This document shows, piece by piece, positions 1 through 11,040 of a stretch of DNA of 64,000 nt (position 1 is the first letter of the stretch; every line of letters starts with the position of its first letter). Both the position numbers and the translations under genes were made by a program. The notes under the pieces were generated by a model. That model ran no database searches. It was not told the DNA's origin and saw only the letters and a list, made by a program, of their open reading frames with translations. Source of the DNA: Pseudevernia furfuracea (taxonomy: Eukaryota > Ascomycota > Lecanoromycetes > Lecanorales > Parmeliaceae); contig JAIUPT010000016.1 of the NCBI GenBank assembly GCA_022315425.1, forward strand, positions 62,001 to 126,000, read 5' to 3'.

Positions 1-593
1 AGGGCTAGGGCTACCGGACGCTAAAAATAGAGGCCCAGCTGTCCATTCCATTGCGACTACAGAGACCTCCCTTTCCTTGAGTAAACAGATATGTTTCTTC
101 TTCCTTACAGCATGACCCGGCGTGCCTTTACGAATATGGGTCTCTTCATCTCCGACCCCAATGATTAGGGTGTCCCCGCCCTCGCCGCACTGCACTGGCG
201 AAACAGACAGTCAAACGGCAACCTCAATCACAATGCGACTCTGAAGGTAGTCGCGCTGATCTTGTAGATACATCTTGAGATGATGATTCTTCAGATCAGT
301 CCCGTTAGGTCTCACGAAGACTCTAGGAAAGTCCCTAGGGTTACCTTACGCCGCCGTGTGTCATCCACCGTAGGAACGAATCCTCCGCCGCGACACGGAG
401 GAATGGGTTATTAGATCTTTGTGCTGTGAGACTTCCCACCCCGGCATACATCAGAAATCCCGAGTCGTCCTTAGCAGTTGAAGGCGAACTCAGGAAAACA
501 TTCAATATATATCGCCGAGGGCTACCTATTTCGATTTTTGAAATCCAGCAACCCCCCAACTCCTACCAACCTGGACTTCCCTCTACCGCATCA
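1..593. other. Intergenic stretch upstream of the thioesterase
   Basis: No supportable gene is seen here. The first 15 bases contain two AGGGCT units that only loosely resemble the fungal telomere repeat. The thioesterase frame stays open upstream to 426, but the residues before its Met at 594 do not look like part of the fold, so this stretch is probably promoter and 5' leader. Confidence 0.5.
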
Positions 594-1508
594 ATGGACT
601 CCTTCTTCCACATCCAAGGCACCCCCGCCTCCCCACTCGCACCGCTCATACTCATCCACGCGGTCTCCGGCTTCGCTCTCCCCTACCTCTCCCTCGGCCC
701 CCTCTCCACCACCACCACTTCCTCCTCCCACCATCGCCCCATCTACGGCCTCAGCTGTCCAACCTACGAATCGAAATCCTACCGCCTCCCCGCCTCCTTT
801 GCGTCCGTAGCCCGCGAATACGTCGACCGGATTCGGAACGAGATCCCAAACGGGCCATACGTCCTCGGCGGCTGGTCAATGGGCGGCATGATCGCGATGA
901 AGATGGCCGAGATGCTCGAAAGCGAGGGAGAAGACGTGGTGGGGGTCGTGTTGATCGATAGCGCGAACCCGGAAGGGTATCCCGGCTTCGACGACGCGCG
1001 GGAAAGAAGTGAGGTGGCGGAGTGGACGTACAAGGCTTATGCGGGACGGAGTGGGCTACCAGGTCCGGAGGAGATGGGTTGCGGGGAAGGAGAGGATGAG
1101 CTGAGCGGGGACGAAGGCGTTAGAGAAGGCGGAGGACTCGGTGACGATGACGATGATGATGATGACGATGATGAGGTGGATGTGATGGAATACTTGCCCA
1201 GAATGCGAAAGCACATCTATAACAGCCTCGACATGATTGCCCGGGCTGGGAGAGGGGGATATCTGCCTACGGCACTCAAGAGCCCTGTGACGTTGGTGAA
1301 GTGCACGCAGCTTGCCACACTTCCCGAGGCCATGTCTACGGAGCGGAAGAACGCCATCCGACACCGCTTCGAGGACGAGCACGCTGGGTGGACAATGGAG
1401 AAGTTCAAGAGCATACCGGTGGATGCGCAGCACGACGACGTCTTCGACAACGAGCACGTTGGCAAGGTCACAGAAATGCTAAAAGGTGCGCTAGAAGAGA
1501 TGAGATGA
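594..1508 (+). CDS. Stand-alone alpha/beta-hydrolase thioesterase (PKS/NRPS type)
   Basis: A 304-residue single-exon protein with the fold of the thioesterase domains that end fungal polyketide and non-ribosomal peptide synthases. The nucleophile elbow GGWSMGG places the catalytic Ser at residue 95. LIDS near residue 122 supplies the likely acid and DAQHDD the likely His at 280, giving an ordered Ser-Asp-His triad. I chose the Met at 594 because homology begins there (HIQGTP, then LILIHAVSG). An open extension to 426 adds 56 residues of no recognisable character. Ten consecutive Asp (about residues 184-193) sit in the lid region, where such enzymes normally have a mobile helical cap. No synthase is present in the window. 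The neighbour is a broken asparagine synthetase on the opposite strand. Role by family: hydrolytic release or editing of a carrier-bound acyl chain. The substrate is unknown. Confidence 0.8.
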   Translation: MDSFFHIQGTPASPLAPLILIHAVSGFALPYLSLGPLSTTTTSSSHHRPIYGLSCPTYESKSYRLPASFASVAREYVDRIRNEIPNGPYVLGGWSMGGMIAMKMAEMLESEGEDVVGVVLIDSANPEGYPGFDDARERSEVAEWTYKAYAGRSGLPGPEEMGCGEGEDELSGDEGVREGGGLGDDDDDDDDDDEVDVMEYLPRMRKHIYNSLDMIARAGRGGYLPTALKSPVTLVKCTQLATLPEAMSTERKNAIRHRFEDEHAGWTMEKFKSIPVDAQHDDVFDNEHVGKVTEMLKGALEEMR

Positions 1509-1621
1509 AATCAAATCGAAAATTCCTTCCCATACCCGCTCCCTTTTTTTCCCTTCATCAACCCCACTCAACCCCAAACCTCTCCCCAAACACCACCCAC
1601 TGCGCCAAACAAACAAGCCTA

Positions 1622-1660
1622 CCCCCCCCCCCCCCCCCCCCCCCTTCATCCCCCCCCCCC
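1622..1660. repeat. Poly-C tract
   Basis: An uninterrupted run of 23 C is followed, after a short break, by a run of 10 C. It lies between the 3' ends of the thioesterase and the asparagine synthetase pseudogene. Such tracts are prone to length errors in assemblies. Confidence 0.9.
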
Positions 1661-4204
1661 TAAACGCCCCATCCACCACCCCCAGCCAAACTCTCTCCCC
1701 CCTCCACCCCCTCAGGCTTCCCCTCCAAAAACCCAAATCCCTCCACATTCTCCTCCGTAACCAACCTCCACCTCAACCTCCGCAAAGGCCCATCGATACC
1801 GAACCGCAACCCCGCACCACACGTACGGACGCCCTCGCAGTCCGTAAACCCCCTCACCCATCCATCCGTCACGAAAAGGCGCCGCGCGCGGCTCTCGGCG
1901 GCCGAGGACGCAAGTACCTGAATCGGACGTGTGAAGTCGAGAGGACGGGGTTGGTTGGTTTTGGTTTTGGTTGCTTGCAGCTTGCAGCTTGCCGTGGGGG
2001 GTTTTGATAAACTATCTTAGGGTATGCTCGTGATTGATAAATAACGAAGGTGTTAGAGTATGTATGTGTGTATGTATAATCGCGTGTCAAGCAAAGCAAA
2101 ACTCCGCTGCTTACGAAGGGGAAACTCAAAGTATGGGAGTGGGAGGGAGGGCATCGTTACTGAGCAGGCAGGTAGGCAGTTGCTCCAATAAAGCCGCAGC
2201 CGCGACCGCAATACCTAGCAGGGGTAGTGGTGGTGGTAGTGGTAGTAATAGTAGTAAGCGACAGCACGAACCGTCACACCAGAACGGCAACGGGGTCCGC
2301 AAACCCCCCGTGAAGCGGTGATCCGAAAAATTGGGGCGTGCGGCCTTCGATACTTCTAGGCCGTTTCGCCGCTTTCGCCCCGGGACGGGAAAAAAGGAGG
2401 AGGTTTTCGAGATGGGGCGTTGCGGAAGTTGTGGGATGCCGTGTTGCAGGCGGGTGCCGATTGGTTCTCTCATCTTTTTGAGGACAGAGGGGGGGGGAAA
2501 GGCGTCGGAGTAGAGGCGGGTGGGGTCTAGAAGGTGGTGAGGGGGAGGGGGGGAGGAGGAAAGGTTTGAGGGGGAGGGTGGGGTAGAGGTTGGTGAGTAG
2601 GGATGAGGAAGATAAGTTGTTGGTTTCGGCTTTGAGGAGTTCAGTTTTTCTCGGGTTTTCTGGGATTTGAGAGGAGGGGAAGGCGTGGTCGGGTTCGCGG
2701 AGGTAGTGGGGGAGGGAGACGGAATATTTGGCGAAGAGTTCATCGGCGCCTTGGCCTGGGAATGATGTTAATCTACTATTTTCAAGGTATTTTATGGAGG
2801 AGGAGGAGGAGGAGGAGGAGGAGGAGGAACGTTTGAGAGTATGTACCTTGGACATACCACTGATGATCACACAAAAGCCCTTCTCGCGAACCAGTTCTGA
2901 AAGAGCGTGCAATCCGATAAAATTCAGATCCGAATTCGGCTGTTCATTCATCCAGGTCGCGGCCTCGGCGTCTTCGAACCCTCTGCAAGAGCTTGCTCGG
3001 TCATGTGTTTCTTGTAGGCTCTGACGCCTAGGAAGTCTGCTGTGCGATTCGCGGTTGCTAGTATCAAATCGGCTACATAGTTTCTAAAAAAAAACACTCT
3101 TGCTTTAAAGAACCTCACCCGAGTCATCGAATCCGCTTTCCGCATCAAAAGTGATGCTAAAGCAACTCAACTTTTCGGTAATAGCATCACCTCCAACCTG
3201 TTCTCCCTCGCGGATAAAATGGTTCACCATGCTTGCAACGACAGAGGAGTCTATACCACCGCTCATGGTGACTCCGACTTTGACGTCTGCACGGAGACGG
3301 ACTCGGATGGCGTCGAGGAGGCGGGAGCGGACGCCCTCGACGATTTCGTCTTCGGTGCGGAGTTCCTTTGTTATCTATGACTCAAGATTAGCCGCTCATA
3401 GCCAAAATTGTAGTCCGCCTTGCCTTGTTAGGGTATTCCACATCCCAGTACTGCATTTCTCGAACGGGATCGAAAAGGCGGGATACGTATCAGGGGATGT
3501 CCAGGCCGCACCTATCTACAGCCAGCAAGGCCCCCCAACATAATCAAGCGATTGAGCGCCTTGCATACTTTCTGCACATCCTTAAAAATAGTCTCAGCAC
3601 CAATCCAAAATCTCCCCTCGACCATGCCCTTGATATTCCACTTCAGCTTCCATCTCAGCAGCGACTACAAGCTCTTCATTCACCACGGTCCAAACGCGAT
3701 GAAAACATCACATTTCGAGTTATATAGACACACAGCAAGTTTGCCCCTTAGATGAGACATGAATGAAAGATCGTAGTCTTTATACAACGCGAGAACAAGT
3801 TCGCAATCACATCTCCCCTGGAATCTATAATCGAGCTTCTCGATCATCTCAGCGCGTAAACGGTCCCGTCCATAAATCTCGCCATTGACGACTGCGTGGA
3901 CGCTCTGTTGCGAGTCATGCAGGGGCTGAGCGTCTGAAGGGCTGGAATTGTTTATTTCGAGACGGACGTGCCCGAGTGCTGGTTCGTGGACATCAGCGGA
4001 CATACAGGAAAAACGTGGGAACCCTCCGTCTAGAGGATCGACTCGATCGTCGTGGCGGATCCACTGCCCTTGGGAGTCGGGCCCACACGATGCTTGGTTT
4101 GAGCAAGGCCTTTTTCGAGTCTTTGACAGATATCTGTCCTCGATCTGGACTTATCCCCTCGAGCCATCGTGCCCGAGAACGACAATGGCGATGGAACCGC
4201 ACAT
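1660..4204 (-). pseudogene. Broken class-B asparagine synthetase (glutamine-hydrolysing)
   Basis: Pieces of one protein lie in order on the minus strand but in shifting frames. ATG at 4204 opens with MCGS, where Cys2 is the glutaminase nucleophile, but the frame stops after 17 residues. LEKGLAQTKHR then needs a 2-base shift to continue as GPDSQGQW. LGHVRLEIN and VVNGEIYG complete the class II glutaminase domain (3680-4003). A long intact piece around 3150-3370 carries SGGIDSS, the ATP pyrophosphatase PP-loop. More synthetase pieces follow: NFIGLHALSELV, GADELFAKYSV-LREPDHAF and SIEGRTP with a shifted FFDHRFT. A last piece near 1670-1870 (RLVTEENVEGFGF) resembles the family C-terminus. A (GGA)n tract at 2797-2829 sits in a likely intron. 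At least four shifts or stops make it non-functional as written. The intact protein would form asparagine or an amidated metabolite from glutamine and ATP. The 3' limit is uncertain. Confidence 0.8.
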
Positions 4205-4515
4205 TGTGGCCTAACAAGATTCGCACGACCAAGAGGTGAAGGATGCATGGGGATAAAAGGGATAAAAAAAGAAAAATCCTCCGAAGGAAAAGTAATGCCA
4301 ATCGGTCTGAGCACCAATCGCTACACTAATGGCGTGATTTGAACATGCCCGGCAGAGACATTCTCTCTTTCTCGAGCCATGAGGACCATAGCCTCTTTCT
4401 ATAGCGTTATACCAGCCATCTTTTCATCTCATCAGATTGAGACTGACGAGCTGGACAGATCTGATGTGCGAATGGAGACGACTTCAAGTGCGCTGGGCTC
4501 TATATTTAGCGTCTT

Positions 4516-4531
4516 ATAGCCCTAACCCTAA
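4516..4531. repeat. Short interstitial telomere-like repeat
   Basis: CCCTAACCCTAA, two units of the fungal telomere repeat (TTAGGG read on the other strand), stands alone between genes. It is too short to show a fused chromosome end. Confidence 0.6.
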
Positions 4532-4634
4532 ACGAGATCTCCGCCCCTCGCCGTCACACATGAAAGCCTTCAAGTTTCAACTCGACGGTATCACCTTCAT
4601 GGCCGTATCCTACATCCCCCGCCCATCATCCATA

Positions 4635-5379
4635 CTAACACACTGCACCCCCATTCTTCCCATACACCGTTCCCTTCGAGTCCACAGTAACACAAGGGGT
4701 ATCCTTTACGGAAGCATTCCCGAAAACACAAACCCCCTCCGGGTCCACCGCTCCGATATATCCATTGCCAACCTCATTCTTCCCATCACTAATCTGGAAT
4801 GTGGTGTCCGAGTACCCATTGTTCTCATCCGCCATCCAAGCATTCAGCCCCTGCAACGCAACCCCAAAGACTCCCCACGTCAGATGGTGCCCATTGGCAT
4901 CCTCGGCGTATATGAGGACGCCTGTGCCGGGGTTGGTCAAATATTGATGGCCACCGGGGATAGGGCCGTCGCCTGAGCTTCCAATGTACTGGTCGATGTA
5001 CGCGATGCTTGAGTTGAGTGCCGAGGCGTAGGAGGTGGTGGGTCGGAGTGAGGGTTTGAGGGTGCCGAAGAAGATGTAGGTGTAGGTGCCGGGGATGCAG
5101 TAGAGGTATTGGTATGCCGCCTGGCAAGTGGCGGGTTTCGAGCTCGGGGGCTGTGCGTCCTTTGGGTCGACGTAGCTGGAACAGGTTTCTGGCTTCAGCC
5201 ACATGGGACAGATCTCCATGGAGATAGGAACGTACTCACTATCCTGCGACCACATTCGGGGCGTTCGTGCACCTGAGGTGGTGGTTGTTGCCCCTTTCGC
5301 CGAGGACCGGAGATGCCAGACTCGGAAGGGCGCCTTGGAGGAAAAACAAACACGCGAGAAACCTGTAAGAAGCCAACAT
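4635..5379 (-). CDS. Secreted cysteine-containing protein, one frameshift
   Basis: ATG at 5379 begins a clear signal peptide (MLASYRFLACLFFLQGALPS, cleavage likely near SLA-SP). That frame stops after about 46 residues (NAPNVVAG). The following frame then runs open to the stop at 4635 as a cysteine-bearing extracellular-type sequence (PETCSSYVDP, YLYCIPGTY, GVCVFG, TPCVTVD). No intron of acceptable size joins the two frames. Dropping one C from the four-C run (plus-strand G at 5258-5261) would join them and leave eight Cys in the mature part, an even number suited to disulphides. Either the assembly has an extra base here or the gene is newly broken. I do not recognise the family. By size, secretion signal and cysteines it could be an effector-like or cell-wall protein. 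Confidence 0.6.
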
Positions 5380-5449
5380 CGTGTCAAACGAGCGTATGGC
5401 GGTCGATTGTAAAGACTGTTGAAAGGAAAAGAGGTTACTAGGAAACAAT

Positions 5450-7053
5450 AAGGTGTCTGAAGAGCTGAAGATTTGGTATAAAGGCGTGGGAAAGAACCCC
5501 TATCTTGTACGAAGCATCACCTGCTGCGCCCCACTCGTCACTGCAAACAAGTTGAAACATTCAGCCGCTATTGCGTACCTTGCAGCCAGAACGTGGCATG
5601 ACTAAATCAACCGGTCCGCGTAGATCAGAATATGCGCCAGCGTGGGTAAAGGCGTCTTTAGAAGCGCCGTTCACAGTTTTAGGCACGAGAGTGTTCGGAA
5701 GATATAACTCAAGATCCCCCACACACAGAGCTATGCTTAACCTCTCGAGAGTCTCGACGCTACAAAAGCGCGAGCAAAGGACAACAAATGCTACAAAATG
5801 AACGAGTACCCCTCATGTCAAGACTTGAGCTAAGTAATGGTACTGTAAAGCACAGTCAAGAAAGGGCTCCGATGAGGGACTTCCAGCGACTTCCAAGGCC
5901 TCACGCGCAGCCTCACTCAGGAACCGAGAAATCAGGCGTCATTTCTCACCATACCGCCCAAGGAAGTTGGCTTTCTTCCGTTTCGACCAAAGCGTAGAGG
6001 GTGCCCATTGGGAACCGCGCGCCGCCGATTTCAAGTAATGTTGTATTTCGATCAACGCATTCACCGCCTCGACTCCAGCACGAACCCAATCCAGACACGT
6101 GGGAGCCTGTCCAGAAACAAAGGCCAGGAACACCCTGCCCACGAACCCCATTGTCAATCAACGAGCTGCGCCAACGACGATCCACGGAAGTGGGATTGCT
6201 ACTATCTCTATCAATTTTATTTAATTTTTTTGGGTTGTCTGGAGACCGACTTTTTCGCATCTTTCTGAACCCTGCTCGTTGCTAGAGTAACGTTTTTTAC
6301 AGGGCTGAATCTAACCGAGGACTATGTCTTCGTTGTGGCGGAGAAGCAGGGGGTGGTTAGTGGAGATGTGGTGGGGTCTTTTGGCTATTCGGAGGCCGAA
6401 TGGGGGGCGAGAGGGAGGAGAAAAGTCGGGTCGTTACTCGTAGTGGTGCTTGGAGTGAGCCTTTTATTATACAACTCTGATTGGTTATGCCCACTATAAC
6501 TATTGATGAGCTCTGCTTAGGGAATCTGGCTCCAAGCCGGATGTATGTATCATTGGCTTCGACGCTGAGTTGACGGTCACTGGTTGCAGCACATTACGAT
6601 GGGACCCCCCCCCCCGAGTCTTCATTTGTTGTGATATTTCTGTAAAACATTCATAGGCTCATTGCTCGGTCGGCGAATTCGACGTCACTGCATTTACTCC
6701 GTTCGTGCAACCTCCTCAGCCATATGCGCCCCCAAAAATTCAGAACCCCTTTCCCAGTCGCCGCTTTCACCCCGCGGCTCTCTTCTCTTCTCGACCAATG
6801 AGCAAAATCGCGAGAAACAAAACCTTTGATCTCCATCCTGCCGTGATCAAGTCGGCGACGCAACTGGCTGGCCGTCCTCGTTTATCCAGCTCTTTCTGTG
6901 CCTGCAAGCACTTTACCTGGCCCTGACCCATAAAACTTTGTACTGTGTAACGCCATTGGCCCTTTCACAGGGTATCTAGACGGCTGAGAGTTCAAAGTCA
7001 ACAAAAGTTTACCATGGTCCCCTGTAGGCCGAATGTGTTAGCTCATTGTTTCA
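5450..7053. other. Intergenic stretch, no supported gene
   Basis: Small open frames are present but none has a signal, a family motif or a plausible splice pattern. A short poly-C run lies at about 6606-6615. Nothing else is seen. Confidence 0.5.
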
Positions 7054-8035
7054 CTAGAACTGATCATGAGACTCGCCTATGCCACCCAAGGTACCTCCTT
7101 GCTGATGCCTGCCACAGACCGACCAGATCGCGGTCGTAGCTTCCCAGATCTCATACCACGAAGCTGATTCCGAAGGGTTGATAGGCGAGGTGCTGATTAT
7201 GTTGAGCTGACAACGGGTGTCACCTAATTGACAGTCTATCAGGAAAGAAGACCACAATGGATTGTTACTTGATTGAGCAGCTTACCTGATTCTACAGCTT
7301 GGGCGAATAAGACCTTTGCCGTCGGATCAGCTGGGGGATTGAAGGTTTTGTTATCAGTAGTGGCTGGCATGTCTTCTAACAAGTCAAGGCACGAGGTGGT
7401 GACCGGGAAACTGCTATTACATTGGATTGTCAATGGTTTGTATGCGCCCATGATTACTGCGAGGTTGTTGTCACCACCTGTGTAATGCAGAGAGTCAGAA
7501 TTGAGATGCTTGATAAGACGTAGCAGCCAAGACCAACAATACTATCGTGGCCATCCAGCACTGGACCCTTCTTCTTACCTATACTCGTAGCAATGCCGCC
7601 CTGCAATTTGCCACCGGAAGCGCACTTATGTCGAATCGCAGCTGCAGCATTGCGAACTTGATTCGGGGTTGCCTGTGCAGAGGAAGCGTCATTGATCAGA
7701 ACTGGTTGGACGTAGCACATTCCTTTGTCGCCCATAGCCCTGTAAGGCAAGGGGAAGATTTTTTTCTGCCAGCCAGTGTGGCGTTCGGCCCACCAAACCG
7801 GGTCAGGGCTGAAAGGAACGTATGCTTCTGCTTCTTCGCAGTCGGTGATATCTAGGTCAAATCCATAGGAAGATCCGTCGCAATGGATGTGTATGTCTTC
7901 ATCGCCTGTCACGTTAAAAGATGTAACAGAAGCAGTCAATATAGTTGCATCACGTTGATGATTTCTTGTTAGAGGCTTTGGCAGCACCAGTATCCAAAGG
8001 CAAGAAGTGTAAAGTAGGGCGTACTTCAGGGACAT
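7054..8035 (-). CDS. Secreted protein with two tandem cysteine domains
   Basis: Three exons (8035-7579, 7477-7286, 7223-7054) join with clean GTAAG donors and TAG/CAG acceptors to give 272 residues. The N-terminus is a hydrophobic secretion signal (MSLKYALLYTSCLWILVLP). Two copies of one module follow. The first has CDGSSYGFDLDITDCEEA, an aromatic proline-rich middle, GMCYVQPVLI, then a helix and GGIATSIGGDNNLAVI. The second has CNSSFPVTTSCLDLLEDMP, NPPADPTAKV, CQLNII, then SESASWYEIWEATTAIW and GGTLGGIG. The pattern matches a secreted fungal family of unknown function known to me only by this two-part layout. Its role is unknown. A place outside the cell or in the wall is inferred from the signal peptide and paired cysteines. 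Confidence 0.8.
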
Positions 8036-10098
8036 TTTGGTAAAATCATATACGACTGTACATTTTCAAGCAAGGAATACAACCTCTCGATCCTCAGCTC
8101 TTTTACAAAAAATAGTTTATGAAAATGAGGGTGACGGCTGAGTAGTAAAAATCATGAAATGTTAGCTAGCAGCAGCCCCTGAGGGAGCGGCTGTCGCATG
8201 AAGCCTGAGTATTGCCGAGGCGTGACCGAGTCTCTTGACACATATTACCTAGCTACTCTATCATAGTAGAAGTAGCGGCCGGGCGGCTTTGCATGGAGTC
8301 ACCGTATAGGGGCATCCGTCTCGCGCATGCCGGTCCCGTCCGTGCGCAACGGAAGCTCTTTGCAACTTGAAAGTTAGCGCCCGAAGTTGTGAGCGTGGTT
8401 GGCTCTCATCAGTGAAGGCATTGAAACTACTCCGTACTAATTAAATGAATCCTCAGTGCGGCATTAGTCCTGATCAGCGTCAAACAGACGAACCCGCGTG
8501 CTCACAGTAAGCTTTTTGTGCCATCGTTTCACAGTCTTTGCGATGATGTGACTCGTGAGTGCATGTTAGCCAAGCAGCGAATGGCCCATAGACCTTTTCG
8601 ACCATCGTTCGCCATCCTTGTTCCATTTGTACGGATAGCATGAGCCCCAGGATTATGCATAAGCTGAGCAGCGACGAGCTTGTGCTCTCCGTTACAACAC
8701 GCAGGCCCCCTAAATTGCCCGAGGCGATCTGGTAGACGTACTACTGCTGTGGGCGCGATCGAACCAATCATGTTGGAAGAGTAGGAGTTTAGTCCCTGTG
8801 TTTGATCTCACACCAGCAGTTGCAGCAAGAAATAAGATGCCAACACTCGTGCCTGCCTCACAGGGCAGCCATCTGGAGGCCGACAGCAAGTTGGAAATCA
8901 AAGCGGCGGTGGCGTTCCATAGTCCCATGGGCATTAGAGGTTTTGATATCGTCGAACATGCAAGAAGAACTTTTGTATGAGCTAGCATTCGTGATGGCGT
9001 AGACCTACATGTTCCTACCACAGAATTTTGAGTTAGAATTGTTTCATCTCACCGCGACCAGAGACTTGTTGCAAAGACAAGAACCGGACACGGGGAAAAG
9101 TAAGGATGACAGCACTCCTAAAAAATTTATACACAAGAAGTTGTATGCAATCGCATCTGGCAAGCATATCTAGAAGTGACGAACCAAAAAAAGACTTGCA
9201 GGGACACCTCGCATGTCACGCCAGTGCTTAGGTTGGTTAGGGTGTTTCCGGCAGCCATATCAGAGGCGTGGTGACAAATGCTCGGACTTCTTCCTCAGAG
9301 GAGATGCCGGCTGGCTTTGGAATGGACAAAAGATCAAATGGGGCACCAAAGGGAGGCTGTAGACAGTAGTCAATCTGGTGAAGCAGAGCGTCACAATGTT
9401 TTCACGGCACACAGGTTGGAGAATCCGAGGCTGTAGGCGCTCTGCTCGCTGCCTGTGGATGATCATTGCGAAAGGTCTCACGAACGTTCTGGCAGTACCT
9501 AATGGAACAGGATTTTGGGGAGACTCGAGGGGTTGAACGAGATAGAATGAACGCGCCGCCTTGGAATAACAAGGGAGCAAGAAAGCTATATCGATGGTGA
9601 TGTGTTGCCATCATAATGGCATGATCTTATACTCCGTACAGCCGAGCCGAGCTAGATAGGATACACGCTAGCGCATATACTGAAATCAACGCTAAGGTAT
9701 GTTTGGGTTCGCGCGTATGTATCTTGACACTTCCTTATCTGCCTTTGGCGACGCTCTTCATGTCAGTGTGGTCAGTATAAAAAAAATGGGCTGGGCGAAT
9801 TACAGAGCCACCTCCGGCAACATGGCAGATATGCGACAAGAAATGCGATTGAATCATTGCCAGCAAGGAACTCTCGATTTCACTATTCTACAAGCGGATT
9901 TTCCCCAAAGCAATGCTTCTGATTTGCGAGCCTATCTCGAATTTCCCACATCCACCATAAGGCCGCGTGTAAGTCTCTTCCGTCATATATACTCTCACGC
10001 GTCCAAGGTGAGTATAAGAAGAGCCTGCATGACCCAAGGTTTCATAGTACATTATTTTCCAACCGATCCGGTTCACTCAAGCCCCTTAACCGGGAGCA
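8036..10098. other. Intergenic stretch, no supported gene
   Basis: Open frames near 8529-9021 and 9260-9614 overlap on both strands and show no recognisable protein character. The frame at 9699-10148 runs into the next gene's signal peptide in another frame and is probably its 5' leader. Confidence 0.5.
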
Positions 10099-10611
10099 AT
10101 GCATTCGACGCCGATATTCTTGCTGCTGCTGCTACCCCTCGTCGCTAGTGCAAAAGCGCTTACCCTCCCCCCCGCGGCCGCAAACCCTACCCTCAGCTAC
10201 CGCGTCCCGGAAACGCAGACGGTTCTCTACATCAACTACTTCCCGTATTTCCAAATACCCCGCGAAGACCTCAAGACCGCCATCGATAACATCCGATACC
10301 GCATGGCGAACCACATCAAAGACAAGGGCGACGGCTGGCTGCTTCCCAAGGACGACCCCATCATCGAAACCATCTCGACCACCGAGAGCGAAGGGTGGGA
10401 CGTCATGATCCAATCGAGTCCCGTGACGGTGCATTTGACGTACGGTGTCGTCCTGGACGTGATGGAGGGGTGGGAGAATCTCATCAACGGGGAGATGGGA
10501 CCTTGTCAGATATTCGCCGCGATACAGAATACGAACAGGGGCCAGGTGGGGAGGTTGAGGGTGTTTAAGACTCGTGATATCCTCGGAGCGGGGGACCTGT
10601 TGACAGATTGA
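10099..10611 (+). CDS. Small secreted protein
   Basis: A single-exon 170-residue protein with a textbook signal peptide (MHSTPIFLLLLLPLVASA, about 18 residues). The mature part is mixed alpha/beta with IPREDLKTAIDNIRYRMANH (a helix), then SEGWDVMIQSSPVTVHLTYG and VLDVMEGWENLINGE. It has only one cysteine after the signal, so it is not a disulphide-rich effector. The second half (NTNRGQVGRLRVF) looks like a strand pair. The codon pattern is GC-ending like other intact genes here. I do not recognise the family. Secretion is inferred from the signal only. Confidence 0.75.
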   Translation: MHSTPIFLLLLLPLVASAKALTLPPAAANPTLSYRVPETQTVLYINYFPYFQIPREDLKTAIDNIRYRMANHIKDKGDGWLLPKDDPIIETISTTESEGWDVMIQSSPVTVHLTYGVVLDVMEGWENLINGEMGPCQIFAAIQNTNRGQVGRLRVFKTRDILGAGDLLTD

Positions 10612-11040
10612 GCGTGCTCTTTCTATCCGGCCTACGTCCTGGCGCTTTCTTGGCGATGATGCAATGCGTGATGACCACGGCGAATGCTCTGTGTTGTCAG
10701 GCATTAGATATCATACCACTACGCAGTACAAGAATCGTACCCACTTCCACTCGTAGAGGCTTGAAGCCGTCCAATTCCAGTAAAGTAACAGTGAGTGAAC
10801 TTCCCTCCTAGTAGACGCCAAGCTGGGGCCATGGACATTTCTCAATTTCAAGAGATTGGTTCCCTTTCTACAGTCACATTGCGTGGGGGAGCAACCACAA
10901 GTGGTAAATCAAAGATATTTTCCGATTGTCAAAAGCCAGTTGAACGAAGTGCGAATACCGTCTAATTTGGTGCCAAGTGTCTCAAATACGTGGTTGAGAC
11001 ACATGCTGTACACCCCCTCCTTCCGGCAAAAATTACCCTT
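10612..11040. other. Spacer between convergent genes
   Basis: The two flanking genes point toward each other across this 430-base gap, so it should hold both 3' ends. No coding sequence or strong repeat is seen. Confidence 0.5.
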
